NCBI RefSeq assembly: GCF_042680685.1
Contig: NZ_JBHUEA010000018.1
Span: 17,306 to 81,305, forward strand
Direction of reading: 5' to 3'
Length of the DNA stretch: 64,000 nucleotides
DNA from: Amnibacterium endophyticum
GTDB taxonomy: Bacteria > Actinomycetota > Actinomycetes > Actinomycetales > Microbacteriaceae
Shown: in pieces, positions 1 to 14,797 of the stretch
Layout: the number at the start of each line of letters is the position of its first letter
Numbering within the stretch: the stretch's first letter is position 1
Made by a program: the position numbers and the translations under genes
Notes under the pieces: generated by a model
The model's database searches: none
What the model was told of the DNA's origin: nothing
Seen by the model: only the letters and a program-made list of their open reading frames with translations

Positions 1-98
1 CGGGTGACGCGGGTGCTGGGTGCACCGTGGGCATCTCGATGCTGACGGGCGGCGACAGCCGCCGTCGAGCCCCCATCGAGGGCACGCGGGGATGGCGG

Positions 99-130
99 AG
101 GGGGCCTCGATCTCGAGATCGAGGCCCCCT
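99..130 (-). terminator. perfect palindrome, probable terminator of the 209-616 gene
   Basis: A 32-nt perfect palindrome centred at 114/115 lies 79 nt beyond the stop of the minus-strand gene at 209-616. It would form a very stable GC-rich hairpin. There is no clear U tract, which is common for actinobacterial terminators. Because it is symmetric it could act on either strand. The rest of 1-208 shows no convincing gene. Confidence 0.5.
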
Positions 131-208
131 CGCGTCCCGCGGGACGAGAGGCTCCACTCCCCCGTCCGCGGACTCGGCGGGCCGCCCGTCGCGGCCGGCC
201 GAGCGGTC

Positions 209-616
209 TCAGGCGCTCTGGATGTCCGCCAGCAGCAGCGCCGCCATGTGCTGCACCTTCGGCTCGACGTATGCGTCGAGGGCGCGCAGGATCTGCGTGT
301 ACTGGCGGATCACGCGGGTGATCGCCTCGCTGCGCCAGCGCTCCCGGAGGGCGTCGAGCGACGCCTCGGTCATCGCGGGCTCGAGCACCAGGGAGCGGCG
401 CACGTGCTCGGTGATGACCCCGTCCAGCGAGGTCGTGAGGGCGTGCAGCGCGCCGTGCGGCACGTCGTCCAGCTGCAGCTCGGCCGCCCAGCGGGGGCAC
501 GTCGCGCAGGGGCTCAGGCGCCGGCGTGCGGTCGCCGGGTCCCAGCGGGGCAGCCAGTCGAGCCACTGGCCGACGGCGCGTTCGACCTCGCGCTCGAGGC
601 GGTACGGGCGCAGCAT
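209..616 (-). CDS. hypothetical protein, 135 aa, downstream of rpoC
   Basis: I do not recognise this family. The protein is mostly helical in character, with a SPCATCPRW segment near residue 36 that holds two cysteines in a CxxC arrangement. The rest is rich in Arg, Leu and Ala with no signal peptide or membrane segment. The ATG at 616 is preceded by GGAG seven nt upstream, a usable ribosome binding site. The gene lies after the rpoC terminator and stem-loop repeat, so it is probably transcribed independently. Codon third positions are strongly G/C like its neighbours, which supports a real gene rather than a chance frame. Confidence 0.6.
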   Translation of the reverse strand: MLRPYRLEREVERAVGQWLDWLPRWDPATARRRLSPCATCPRWAAELQLDDVPHGALHALTTSLDGVITEHVRRSLVLEPAMTEASLDALRERWRSEAITRVIRQYTQILRALDAYVEPKVQHMAALLLADIQSA

Positions 617-780
617 CAGCGCGCTCCGGAGAAGACGGAGGGGTGGTGGGGGAACACGAGCATCACCGCGGGTCCTGGTGGTGGGCAGACGCCGCGCGGG
701 GACGCGGCAGGCCGGCTGGGTGACCGGCTCCCTCCAACCTAGGGAGGCGCGCCGCGCGGCGGGATCCCCCGTGCGGGGTG

Positions 781-829
781 CATTTCGTAGGCGGATCTCC
801 GGTGGATGCGGAGATCCGCCTACGAAATG
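781..829. repeat. 49-nt stem-loop repeat, copy 1
   Basis: Two perfect 20-nt arms (781-800 and 810-829) surround a 9-nt loop. The arm core is GTAGGCGGATC. A second element with the same 20-9-20 geometry and nearly the same arms lies at 47199-47247. Both sit directly behind a gene terminator. This suggests a dispersed REP- or MITE-like family rather than a chance hairpin. Confidence 0.75.
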
Positions 830-865
830 GAAGAGGCCCGCCTGCCGGAGCAGACGGGCCTCTTC
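830..865 (-). terminator. rpoC terminator
   Basis: An 11-bp perfect stem (830-840 with 855-865) and a 14-nt loop lie 12 nt beyond the rpoC stop codon. The stem carries GAAGAGGCCCG on the plus strand, so the minus-strand transcript ends in the same GC-rich hairpin. This is the natural end of the rpoBC transcript. Confidence 0.8.
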
Positions 866-877
866 GCGATGGGCGGC

Positions 878-4711
<3,834 letters not shown>

Positions 4712-4762
4712 TGAATCTCTTCTCTTCTACTGATTCGTTACGTGTCGAATGCGGGGCCGGGT

Positions 4763-8290
<3,528 letters not shown>

Positions 8291-8310
8291 GGAGATGTGA
8301 CCTTTCGGCA

Positions 8311-8331
8311 GGACCGCTGAACTCGCGGTCC
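8311..8331 (-). other. small hairpin in the rpoB leader
   Basis: A perfect 7-bp stem (8311-8317 with 8325-8331) with a 7-nt loop lies 20 nt upstream of the rpoB start. It would sit in the 5' untranslated leader just before the ribosome binding site. A regulatory role is possible but unproven. Confidence 0.35.
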
Positions 8332-8517
8332 CGATTCCTGTCGTGGTTTCGTGAAGAGCGGCACGTGCCGAGTTCGCGCACCCGATCAGCCGCATGCCGT
8401 GGCACGCGGGTCCGCCGACCGCGATATGAGGGCGGAGAAGGGGGTCGAGGGCAGGGCCCGTCGACGAGCGCGAACGGCCACAGTACCCCGGAATCCCCGC
8501 CGTGTCCAGCGCGGTGC

Positions 8518-8547
8518 TTGACCTCCGCGCGACGCGTCCGCTATAAC
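8518..8547 (+). promoter_or_regulatory. sigma-A-like promoter (TTGACC-18-TATAAC)
   Basis: TTGACC at 8518-8523 and TATAAC at 8542-8547 are separated by 18 nt and face the gene at 8658. This is the best vegetative promoter in the 367-nt rpoB-8658 intergenic region. The rest of 8291-8657 holds the rpoB leader and no gene. I could not identify a convincing rpoB promoter there. Confidence 0.6.
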
Positions 8548-8643
8548 CGTCGGTCCCCTTCTCCGGGGCGCCCCACCGGCCGCACCGCCCCGCCGGCCGA
8601 GTCCGTCGGGACCACCCCCGCTCCGCGCCCAGCGGGGCCGCCC

Positions 8644-8649
8644 TATGGT
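8644..8649 (+). promoter_or_regulatory. -10 box for a possible leaderless start (TATGGT)
   Basis: TATGGT ends 8 nt before the ATG at 8658, and there is no Shine-Dalgarno sequence. Transcription from this box would begin at or just before the start codon. It would be a second promoter besides 8518-8547. Confidence 0.4.
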
Positions 8650-8657
8650 TCCCATCC

Positions 8658-9506
8658 ATGGCGACCAGCGACTCCGTGCTGCTCTCCGGCGGCCAGGTCG
8701 CGACCCTCGAGCGCGACCGGTGGAACGCCGCCCGCATCGAGCTGGTCGTCGACGGGACGCCGCAGTCGAGCGTCAACCTGGACGACCCGACCGACCTCGC
8801 GTTCGAGTACGTGGAGCGCATCGGGCACGTGATCGACCTGCTCGGCGAGCCGAGGGCGCCGATCACGGCCGTCCACTTCGGGGCGGGCGCCCTGACGCTC
8901 CCGCGCTACGTCGAGTGGACGCGCCCCGGGTCCCGTCAGCAGGTGGTCGAGCTGGAGCGGGAGCTCGTGGACCTCGTCCGCTCCCGCCTGCCGCTGCCGC
9001 GGGGCGCCGCGATCCGGGTGCGCTACGGCGACGCCCGCCAGGTGGCGGAGCGGCTGCCCGGCGGTCTGCTCGGCTCGGCCGACCTCGTCGTCGTCGACGT
9101 CTTCGCCGGCGCCACGATCCCGGCCCAGTGCACGACGCAGGAGTTCTACCGGCTCGCCGCCGCGCCGCTGAACGACCACGGCGTGCTGGCCGTGAACGTC
9201 GCCGACGGCTCCGGGCTGCCGTTCGCGCGCGGGCAGATCGCGACGGTGCGCTCGGTGCTGCCGCACGTCGCGGTGATCGCCGAGGCGCAGGTGATGAAGG
9301 GCCGCCGCTTCGGCAACCTCGTCATCGTCGGGGCGAAGGACCCGGCGCCGCTCGACTGGCTGCCCCGCCTCGTGGCCGCGGGCCCGCACCCCGCCCGCGC
9401 GGTCTCCGGCGAGGAGCTGGACGCCCTGGTCGCCGGTGCCGCCGTGGTGACGGACGCGACCGCGCACCCCTCCCCCGACCCTGGCCGCGGCATCTTCACC
9501 CGCTGA
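8658..9506 (+). CDS. spermidine synthase-like methyltransferase-fold protein
   Basis: A 282-aa Rossmann-fold protein resembling the stand-alone spermidine synthase-like proteins of actinobacteria. The cofactor loop is VHFGAGALTLPRY (about residues 73-85), followed by the acidic VVELERELVDLVR strand and the active-site-like segment ADLVVVDVFAGATIP (about 140-154), where polyamine synthases place a catalytic Asp. The usual polyamine pocket residues are not obvious, so an aminopropyltransferase activity should not be assumed. The start is fixed by the loss of good sequence upstream and by the TATGGT box. It is transcribed away from rpoB and stands alone. Confidence 0.75.
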   Translation: MATSDSVLLSGGQVATLERDRWNAARIELVVDGTPQSSVNLDDPTDLAFEYVERIGHVIDLLGEPRAPITAVHFGAGALTLPRYVEWTRPGSRQQVVELERELVDLVRSRLPLPRGAAIRVRYGDARQVAERLPGGLLGSADLVVVDVFAGATIPAQCTTQEFYRLAAAPLNDHGVLAVNVADGSGLPFARGQIATVRSVLPHVAVIAEAQVMKGRRFGNLVIVGAKDPAPLDWLPRLVAAGPHPARAVSGEELDALVAGAAVVTDATAHPSPDPGRGIFTR

Positions 9507-9543
9507 TCACCCGCGCGACTTCACCCGCTGATCACCCGCGCGA
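9494..9543. repeat. perfect 25-bp tandem duplication over a stop codon
   Basis: The 25-nt unit 9494-9518 is repeated exactly at 9519-9543. The first copy contains the TGA of the spermidine-synthase-like gene (9504-9506). The protein is therefore not affected. It looks like a recent slippage or replication duplication. Confidence 0.9.
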
Positions 9544-9658
9544 CGCGGGAGTTCGGCGCCCCGTGACGTCTCTGCACGGCAGCAGCGACGAATGCGTCAC
9601 CAGGAGGCAAATCCGCGGACGGGGTACGCGGAGCCGCGAGCCCGTCGGCGCCGCCGCC

Positions 9659-9664
9659 TAGGGT
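9659..9664 (+). promoter_or_regulatory. -10 box for a leaderless start (TAGGGT)
   Basis: TAGGGT ends 7 nt before the GTG at 9672. No ribosome binding site is present. This supports the GTG as a leaderless start. Confidence 0.45.
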
Positions 9665-9671
9665 CGCCGCC

Positions 9672-10127
9672 GTGCTCCCCGACGACGTCCGCCGGCTCGC
9701 GGAGGGGCTGATCGCCGATCACCTGCCCGGCGGCGGGTGGACGTTCGCCTTCGACCGGGCCGTGCGGCGGGCGGGCGCGTGCCACCACGCCGACCGGCGC
9801 ATCACGGTCTCCCGTCACCTCGCCGAACGGGCGGAGGAGGACGAGGTGCGCCAGGTGCTGCTGCACGAGGTCGCGCACGCGCTCGCCGGCCACCGCGCCG
9901 GCCACGGGCCTCGATGGCGAGCGGCGTGCGCCCGCGTCGGGCACAGCGGCGGCCGGCTGCACGAGCGCCCGATCGCGGAGGACCGGGCCCGGTGGGTCGG
10001 CACCTGCCCGGCGGGGCACGAGCACCGGCGGTTCCGGCGGCCGGAGCGCGCGCTCTCGTGCGGCGTCTGCTCCCGCCGCTTCGACCGCGGAGCCCTCATC
10101 ACGTGGCGACGGGCGGATCCGGTCTAG
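9672..10127 (+). CDS. SprT-like zinc metalloprotease domain protein
   Basis: A 151-aa SprT-like protein. The zinc-binding HExxH motif appears as LLHEVAHALAGHRAGHG (about residues 64-80), with a following His that would complete the metal site. The C-terminal third carries a second cysteine cluster (GTCPAGHE, then LSCGVCSRRF), matching the zinc ribbon usual in this family. SprT/Spartan proteins are linked to cleavage of proteins crosslinked to DNA in eukaryotes, while bacterial roles are poorly known. The start is GTG, placed 7 nt after a TAGGGT box. Confidence 0.8.
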   Translation: MLPDDVRRLAEGLIADHLPGGGWTFAFDRAVRRAGACHHADRRITVSRHLAERAEEDEVRQVLLHEVAHALAGHRAGHGPRWRAACARVGHSGGRLHERPIAEDRARWVGTCPAGHEHRRFRRPERALSCGVCSRRFDRGALITWRRADPV

Positions 10128-10189
10128 ACGACACCTCCTGTTTTCAATACGGTGTACCTGTAACCGATGAGCAGGAGCACTCCACGTCC

Positions 10190-11110
10190 ATGACCCCCGC
10201 CCCCGACGTCCTCGTGATCGGCGCGACCGGCAGCCTCGGTGGCGCGACCCTCGCGGCGCTCCGCGAACGGGGGCGCGGCGCCCGCGTCCTCGTCCGCCGG
10301 CGCCGTCCCGACCTCGTCCACCCCCTGACGGAGCAGGTCGTCGGCGACCTCGGCGACGCCGCGAGCGTGCGCGCCGCACTGGTCGGCATCCGCGCCGCCT
10401 TCTACGTCTCCCCGCACGAGGAGGCCGAGCTCGCCTACGCCCGCCGCTTCGTGGAGGAGGCCGAGCGCGCCGGTGTCCGCGTGGTCTTCGCCGGCGTGCA
10501 CGCCACGAGGCGCACGCTCGCCGGCCGCCTGGAGGGTGCGGTCGTGCGCCGGATCATGCCCCACTACCGCGGCAAGCTCGCGATCGGTGCGCTGATCGAG
10601 CGCGAGGCGACCGACGCGGTGCTGCTGACGCCGACCGCGTTCTTCCAGAACGACGAGCTGTTCCTCGAGGACATCGCGGCGGGCGTCTACCCGGCGCCGC
10701 TCAAGGGGTTCAGCATGGTCTCGACCGCCGACGTGGGCGCGGTGGCCGCCCGCGCCCTGCTGGAGCCGGGCTTCCCGCCCGGGACCCACCGGGTCGTCGG
10801 GCCGCGGTCCATGACGGGCGCCGAGGTCGCGGCCGCGTGGTCGCGCGCGCTCGGCCGACCGGTGCGACACACGGGGGACGACGCCGCCGCATGGGCCCGC
10901 ACCGCGGACCTGCGGCTAGCCGCCGGTCGCAAGGGCGAGGACTACCGGGGGTCGTTCGCCGGGCTCGGCCGGCATCGCTTGACCGCCAGTGCGAAGGACG
11001 TCGCGCGCACGGCGGCGCTGCTCGGGCGACCGCCGCAGGACTACGCCGACTGGGCCGCGGAGGTCGTCGCCGCGGGTCGGGTGCCGGTGACCGCGCCGAC
11101 CCCGGCCTGA
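10190..11110 (+). CDS. NmrA-like NAD(P)-binding protein
   Basis: A 306-aa atypical short-chain dehydrogenase. The nucleotide-binding glycine motif is VLVIGATGSLGGATL at residues 6-20, followed by an Arg-rich loop (VLVRRRRPD) that would favour NADP. The body matches NmrA/SDR_a5 proteins, including a DVGAVAARAL segment near residue 180 and the helical MTGAEVAAAWSRALGRPV segment. The frame is open upstream, but the ATG at 10190 begins the fold and AGGAG lies 12 nt before it. Partner and substrate are unknown. Related proteins act as redox sensors or quinone and flavonoid reductases. Confidence 0.75.
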   Translation: MTPAPDVLVIGATGSLGGATLAALRERGRGARVLVRRRRPDLVHPLTEQVVGDLGDAASVRAALVGIRAAFYVSPHEEAELAYARRFVEEAERAGVRVVFAGVHATRRTLAGRLEGAVVRRIMPHYRGKLAIGALIEREATDAVLLTPTAFFQNDELFLEDIAAGVYPAPLKGFSMVSTADVGAVAARALLEPGFPPGTHRVVGPRSMTGAEVAAAWSRALGRPVRHTGDDAAAWARTADLRLAAGRKGEDYRGSFAGLGRHRLTASAKDVARTAALLGRPPQDYADWAAEVVAAGRVPVTAPTPA

Positions 11111-11185
11111 CGACCGTGCGCGTGGACCGGGCCCTCCGCCGCGGATGAGGCGGCACGAGGGCCCGGTCGGCCGCAGTGGTCCGCG

Positions 11186-11488
11186 TCAGTCGGTGACGCG
11201 GACCTCCTTCCAGAACGCGACGTAGTCCGCAAAGTCCTTGCCGACCCGCTCCACGCCGCTCGGGTACGGGTGCGGGTAGCTCCACGCGCGGTCCTGCAGC
11301 CGCGTGCCGTCGACCTCGACGGTGAAGTACTGGCACTCGCCCTTCCACGGGCAGGTGTAGGGGGTCGGGCTCTTCGCGAGCAGCTCCGACCTCACGCTCG
11401 CCGGCGGGAAGTACCAGTTGCCCTCGATCGAGATCAGGTCCTCCTTCGGGGCCTCCGCGATCACGGTGCCGTCGACGACTGCCTTCAT
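11186..11488 (-). CDS. DUF427 domain-containing protein
   Basis: A 100-aa protein made almost entirely of one DUF427 domain. Typical features are GTVIAEAP, the IEGNWYFPP segment, TPYTCPWKGECQYF and the SYPHPYPS motif near the C-terminus. The family forms small beta-barrel proteins of unknown biochemical role. The start is firm because GAGGAGGAG lies 4 nt upstream of the ATG. It is convergent with the NmrA gene at 10190-11110 and divergent from the APH-like remnant at 11571. Confidence 0.85.
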   Translation of the reverse strand: MKAVVDGTVIAEAPKEDLISIEGNWYFPPASVRSELLAKSPTPYTCPWKGECQYFTVEVDGTRLQDRAWSYPHPYPSGVERVGKDFADYVAFWKEVRVTD

Positions 11489-11570
11489 GCGCTCCTCCTC
11501 AGGGGTGTCCCCCGCCACAGCGCACGTCGGGCCCCTCGCATTCCGTCCGGGGTCCGGAAGACTCCTCGGG

Positions 11571-12496
11571 GTGCAGCGCTCCTCGCCCCGCCCCGCCTGG
11601 TCGGACGTCCCCGCCACCGTCAGGCAGGAGGTCGAGGCGCTGCTCGGCGCCCCGGTCGTCGCCGCGGAGAGCAGCGCGGGCGGCTGGTCGCCCGGCACTG
11701 CGGACGTCATCACCCTGCAGGACGGCCGGCGCGTCTTCGTGAAGGCCGCGAGCGCGGCGGTGAACGAGGTCACGGTCGCGCTGCACCGGCGGGAGGCCGC
11801 GGTGCTGGCCGGCCTCGACGGGTCCGGTGCGGCACCACGAGCGCTCGGCGCGGTGGAGCGGGACGGCTGGATCGCGCTCGCCGTGGAGCACGTCGACGGC
11901 CGGCACCCCGACCCCCGCTCCGCCGCCGACACCGACGCGGTGCTCGACGCGGTGCACCGCCTGCCGGCACCGCTCCCGGCCGCCGTGCCGCGGGCGGCGG
12001 AGACCGCGGCGGACGCGCTGAGGGACGCGGCGACGGACTGGACGCGCGTGCTCGAGGAGGGGCGCGCGGACGCGGTCCCGGGCGGTGAGCAGGCGGTGCG
12101 AGCGCTCGCTCGCCTCGCCGCTGAAGCGGGTGAAGCGGTCGCGGGGGACGGCCTGGTCCACGGCGACCTGCGCCCGACAACGCATTGACCCGACCGGACG
12201 GCACCGCCCTGCTGCTCGACTGGCCCAACGCGCTCGAGGGCGCGGCGTGGTTCGACGCGCTGACCTACGCCCTCGACGTGCGGCGCGTCGGCGGAGACGC
12301 CGAGCGCGCCCTGCGGCACCCGGTGCTCGCCCGGGTGGACCCCGGCGCGGTCGACGCGGTGCTCGCGGCCCTCGCCGGCTACTTCTTCCGCGCCTCGCTG
12401 CGCCCCGAGGCCGAGGGCATGCGCGGCATCCGCGCCTTCCAGCGGGTGCAGGGCGAGGCGGCGCTCGACTGGCTGGCGGCACGGGCGGTCCGCTGA
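11571..12496 (+). pseudogene. APH-fold phosphotransferase, frameshifted in the catalytic loop
   Basis: Two frames together encode one aminoglycoside phosphotransferase-fold protein. The first (GTG at 11571 to TGA at 12186-12188) ends in VHGDLRPTTH. The second resumes from about 12177 and reads NALTRPDGTALLLDWPNA onward to 12496. Adding one G near 12176 would restore HGDLRPDN, the catalytic loop of the family (HxDxxxxN). The break therefore falls exactly in the active site. The rest keeps good codon use and family features such as the FVKAA lysine, so the damage is recent or a sequencing error. The substrate is unknown, and most relatives are not resistance enzymes. Confidence 0.8.
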
Positions 12497-12525
12497 CGTC
12501 CCTGCCGCCGTTCGGCCTCCGCAGC

Positions 12526-12531
12526 GATACT
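12526..12531 (+). promoter_or_regulatory. -10-like box for a leaderless start (GATACT)
   Basis: GATACT ends exactly 6 nt before the ATG at 12538. No ribosome binding site is seen. The spacing matches the other leaderless candidates of this window. Confidence 0.4.
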
Positions 12532-12537
12532 GGCGCG

Positions 12538-13050
12538 ATGCGGATGGTCGTGATGCTGAAGGAGCGGCTGGCGTGCCCGCCGGAGCAGGCGTGGCGCGCG
12601 CTGCAGAGCCCGACCGTGATGCGCGAGGTCGCCGGGCCCTGGCTCGGCTACGCCTCCGAGGAGGACGGCGGCTTCCCGTCGACGTGGACCCAGGGCGACC
12701 ACCCGGTCCGGCTGCTCGGCGCGGGGCTCGTGCCGATGGGGCAGCAGGACATCGACCTCACCTTCGACACGGCCACGCACCAGGGGGTGCGGATCGTGCG
12801 CGACACCGGGCGCGGGGTGGACGGCGTCCCCGGCGTGCTCCGCAGCTGGTACCACCGGATGGCCGTCGCACCCCACCCCGACGACCCGACCGAGACGCTC
12901 TACCGCGACCGGCTCGAGTTCGACGCCGGCCCGCTGACGCCCGCGATGTGGGCGGGGCTGTGGCCGCTCTGGCAGTGGCGGGGTCTGCGCCTCAAGCAGC
13001 TCGCCCCGTCGTTCGACCACGAGTTCGCCCCCGAGGACGCCGCCGCCTGA
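12538..13050 (+). CDS. SRPBCC-like protein
   Basis: A 170-aa protein of START/SRPBCC character: an N-terminal strand (MRMVVMLKERLACPPEQAW), then alternating strands with WHRM- and YRDRLEFDAG-like segments and a long C-terminal helix containing GLWPLWQWRGLRLKQLA. The fold usually forms a hydrophobic ligand cavity. No catalytic residues can be assigned. It stands alone after the broken APH gene and converges on the membrane protein at 13078. The start is supported by the GATACT box 6 nt upstream. Confidence 0.65.
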   Translation: MRMVVMLKERLACPPEQAWRALQSPTVMREVAGPWLGYASEEDGGFPSTWTQGDHPVRLLGAGLVPMGQQDIDLTFDTATHQGVRIVRDTGRGVDGVPGVLRSWYHRMAVAPHPDDPTETLYRDRLEFDAGPLTPAMWAGLWPLWQWRGLRLKQLAPSFDHEFAPEDAAA

Positions 13051-13077
13051 GGCGCCCGGCGGATGCGGTGCCCGGCG

Positions 13078-13443
13078 TCAGCCCACGCCGAGGTAGGTGA
13101 CCACCGCGGCCGCCCCGGCGGCCAGCGCGGCGACGATCGTCAGCCCGAGCACGCCGCTCTTCCGAGCCGAGCGCACCACCAGCTGCAGCACCAGCACGAC
13201 CGCGAGCGCGACCTCGAGCCAGAGGGCCTGCAGCGTCGTCGACACCCACGGCTGCACGGGCCCGAGCACCCGCACGAGCAGCAGCAGCGCGATCAGCAGC
13301 GTCAGGATCGCGAGCAGCGCGTTGCCTCCCGGCCGGCGGAAGCGCAGGGACGCGTCGATGAACCCCAGCACCCCCGCCGCGATCGCGAGCCCGGAGGTGA
13401 GCGAGACGGTGAAGGTCGGGTTCGAGGCCGCGGCGATCAGCAC
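13078..13443 (-). CDS. small integral membrane protein, four predicted helices
   Basis: A 121-aa hydrophobic protein with four clear transmembrane stretches, roughly residues 11-29, 42-62, 75-92 and 99-119, and a short Arg-rich loop (RFRRPGG) after the first. It belongs to no family I can name. The GTG start at 13443 is supported by a TACCGT box 6 nt upstream. It converges with the SRPBCC gene and lies ahead of the Nudix-like gene on the same strand. Confidence 0.65.
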   Translation of the reverse strand: MLIAAASNPTFTVSLTSGLAIAAGVLGFIDASLRFRRPGGNALLAILTLLIALLLLVRVLGPVQPWVSTTLQALWLEVALAVVLVLQLVVRSARKSGVLGLTIVAALAAGAAAVVTYLGVG

Positions 13444-13449
13444 CCGGCG

Positions 13450-13455
13450 ACGGTA
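13450..13455 (-). promoter_or_regulatory. -10 box for a leaderless start (TACCGT)
   Basis: On the minus strand TACCGT ends exactly 6 nt before the GTG at 13443. No Shine-Dalgarno sequence is visible. Confidence 0.45.
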
Positions 13456-13525
13456 GCCGCAGGCCGCACCCGGATCGCGGCGCCTCGCTGCACGCTCCGC
13501 CGCCCCCGTCCGAGGGCGGTCCGGC

Positions 13526-14068
13526 TCAGGAGAGGCGGCCCACGGAGGCGAGCGCCGCGCGGACCAGCGCGCCGCGACCGCCCTCCATCTCCGCCGCGAC
13601 GGCGTCCGACGCCGCCTCGTCGGGCGTCATCCACGTCAGCTCGAGCGCGTCCTGGCGCGGGTCGGTCGTGCCCGTCACGGGGACGACGTAGGCGAGCGCG
13701 ACGGCGTGCTGCCGCTCGTCGGTGAACTGGCTGGGGCTCGGCGTGGGGAAGTACTCCGCGACCTGGAACGGCACGGTGCTCGCCGGCAGCTGCGGGAACG
13801 CCATCGGGCCGAGGTCCTTCTCCAGGTGGCGGAACAGGGCGTCCCGCAGGGTCTCCCCGAACAGCACGCGCCCGGACACGATGGTGCGCGCGATGGAGCC
13901 GCTCGCGCCGACCCGCAGCAGCAGGCCGACCTCGGTCACCCGCCCCATCCCGTCGCAGCGCACCGGCACCGCCTCGACGTAGAGCAGCGGCAGCCGGCGG
14001 CGGATCGACGCCAGCTCCTCCTCGGCGAGCCAGCCGGGGTTGGGATCGGGCGTGCGCACGCTGCTCAT
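13526..14068 (-). CDS. Nudix-fold protein (DUF4916-like) with degenerate Nudix box
   Basis: A 180-aa protein resembling the DUF4916 group of Nudix-fold proteins. The Nudix box position reads GRVLFGETLRDALFRHLEKD and continues LG. The leading Gly, the first Glu, the Arg and the following Leu-Glu are kept, but the metal-binding RExxEE core is changed to RHLEKD. Pyrophosphohydrolase activity is therefore doubtful, and a binding role is possible. The start ATG at 14068 is 6 nt from a TAGAAA sequence. It is divergent from the esterase at 14105 with only 36 nt between starts. Confidence 0.7.
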   Translation of the reverse strand: MSSVRTPDPNPGWLAEEELASIRRRLPLLYVEAVPVRCDGMGRVTEVGLLLRVGASGSIARTIVSGRVLFGETLRDALFRHLEKDLGPMAFPQLPASTVPFQVAEYFPTPSPSQFTDERQHAVALAYVVPVTGTTDPRQDALELTWMTPDEAASDAVAAEMEGGRGALVRAALASVGRLS

Positions 14069-14104
14069 GCCCCTTTTCTACCGGGCGCACGGGAGGATGC
14101 GGCC

Positions 14105-14719
14105 GTGCACCCCCTCACCGCCGTCTCCGCCGGGCCCCTGGACGACCTCGCGGGCCACCGCCTGCTCGTGCTGCTGCACGGTCTCGGGGCGGACGAGCGC
14201 GACCTGCTCCCCCTGGCGCCGGAGCTGGCGCTCGACGACGCGGTCGTCTCCCTCCGGGCGCCGCTGCCGTGGGGGCCGGGCTTCGCGTGGGCGGAGGTCC
14301 GCGACGACCCGACCCGCAGGACCGGCAGCATGCGGCCGGCCGCCGAGGCGGTGCTCGCCTGGCTGGACGGGGCGACGGCGGCCCTGGGCGAGCCCGCGGA
14401 GGTGCGACTGCTCGGCTTCTCGCAGGGCGGCGCGCTCGCGCTGACGCTGCTGCGCCTCGCGCCGGAGCGGTTCGCCTCGGCGGTCGTGCTCGCGGGCTTC
14501 GTGCCCGAGGACGACGAGGACGACGCCGCGCTCGCGGCCGTCCGCCCGCCGGTGCTGTGGGGCCGCGGCGACGCGGATCCCGTGATCCCTGCCGCCGCGA
14601 TCGACCGCACGAGCGGCTGGCTGCCGGCGCACAGCGCGCTGACGGAGCGCGTGTACCCGGGGCTCGCGCACGGCATCTCGATCGAGGAGATCGCGGACGT
14701 GCGCGCCTTCCTCGCCTGA
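14105..14719 (+). CDS. alpha/beta hydrolase, carboxylesterase/phospholipase type
   Basis: A 204-aa serine hydrolase of the YpfH/carboxylesterase type. The oxyanion region is LVLLHGLGADERDLLPLA (residues 21-38), the nucleophile elbow is GFSQGG with Ser106, the acid is in GRGDADPVIP, and the catalytic His is in LAHGIS near residue 185. All three triad members are present. There is no signal peptide, so it acts in the cytoplasm, probably on short acyl esters. The GTG start has GGAGG 8 nt upstream. The exact substrate cannot be read from sequence. Confidence 0.85.
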   Translation: MHPLTAVSAGPLDDLAGHRLLVLLHGLGADERDLLPLAPELALDDAVVSLRAPLPWGPGFAWAEVRDDPTRRTGSMRPAAEAVLAWLDGATAALGEPAEVRLLGFSQGGALALTLLRLAPERFASAVVLAGFVPEDDEDDAALAAVRPPVLWGRGDADPVIPAAAIDRTSGWLPAHSALTERVYPGLAHGISIEEIADVRAFLA

Positions 14720-14797
14720 CACGCCCGGTCCACCCGGGCTTTCCCGCCCGAGTCCGCGCACCGGGCTGTCGGAGGCGGGGTGCATGATGCTCCGACC

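Noticed and set aside
11571..12496. Aminoglycoside resistance gene
   Set aside because: The fold is APH-like but the gene is frameshifted, and nothing ties it to aminoglycosides.
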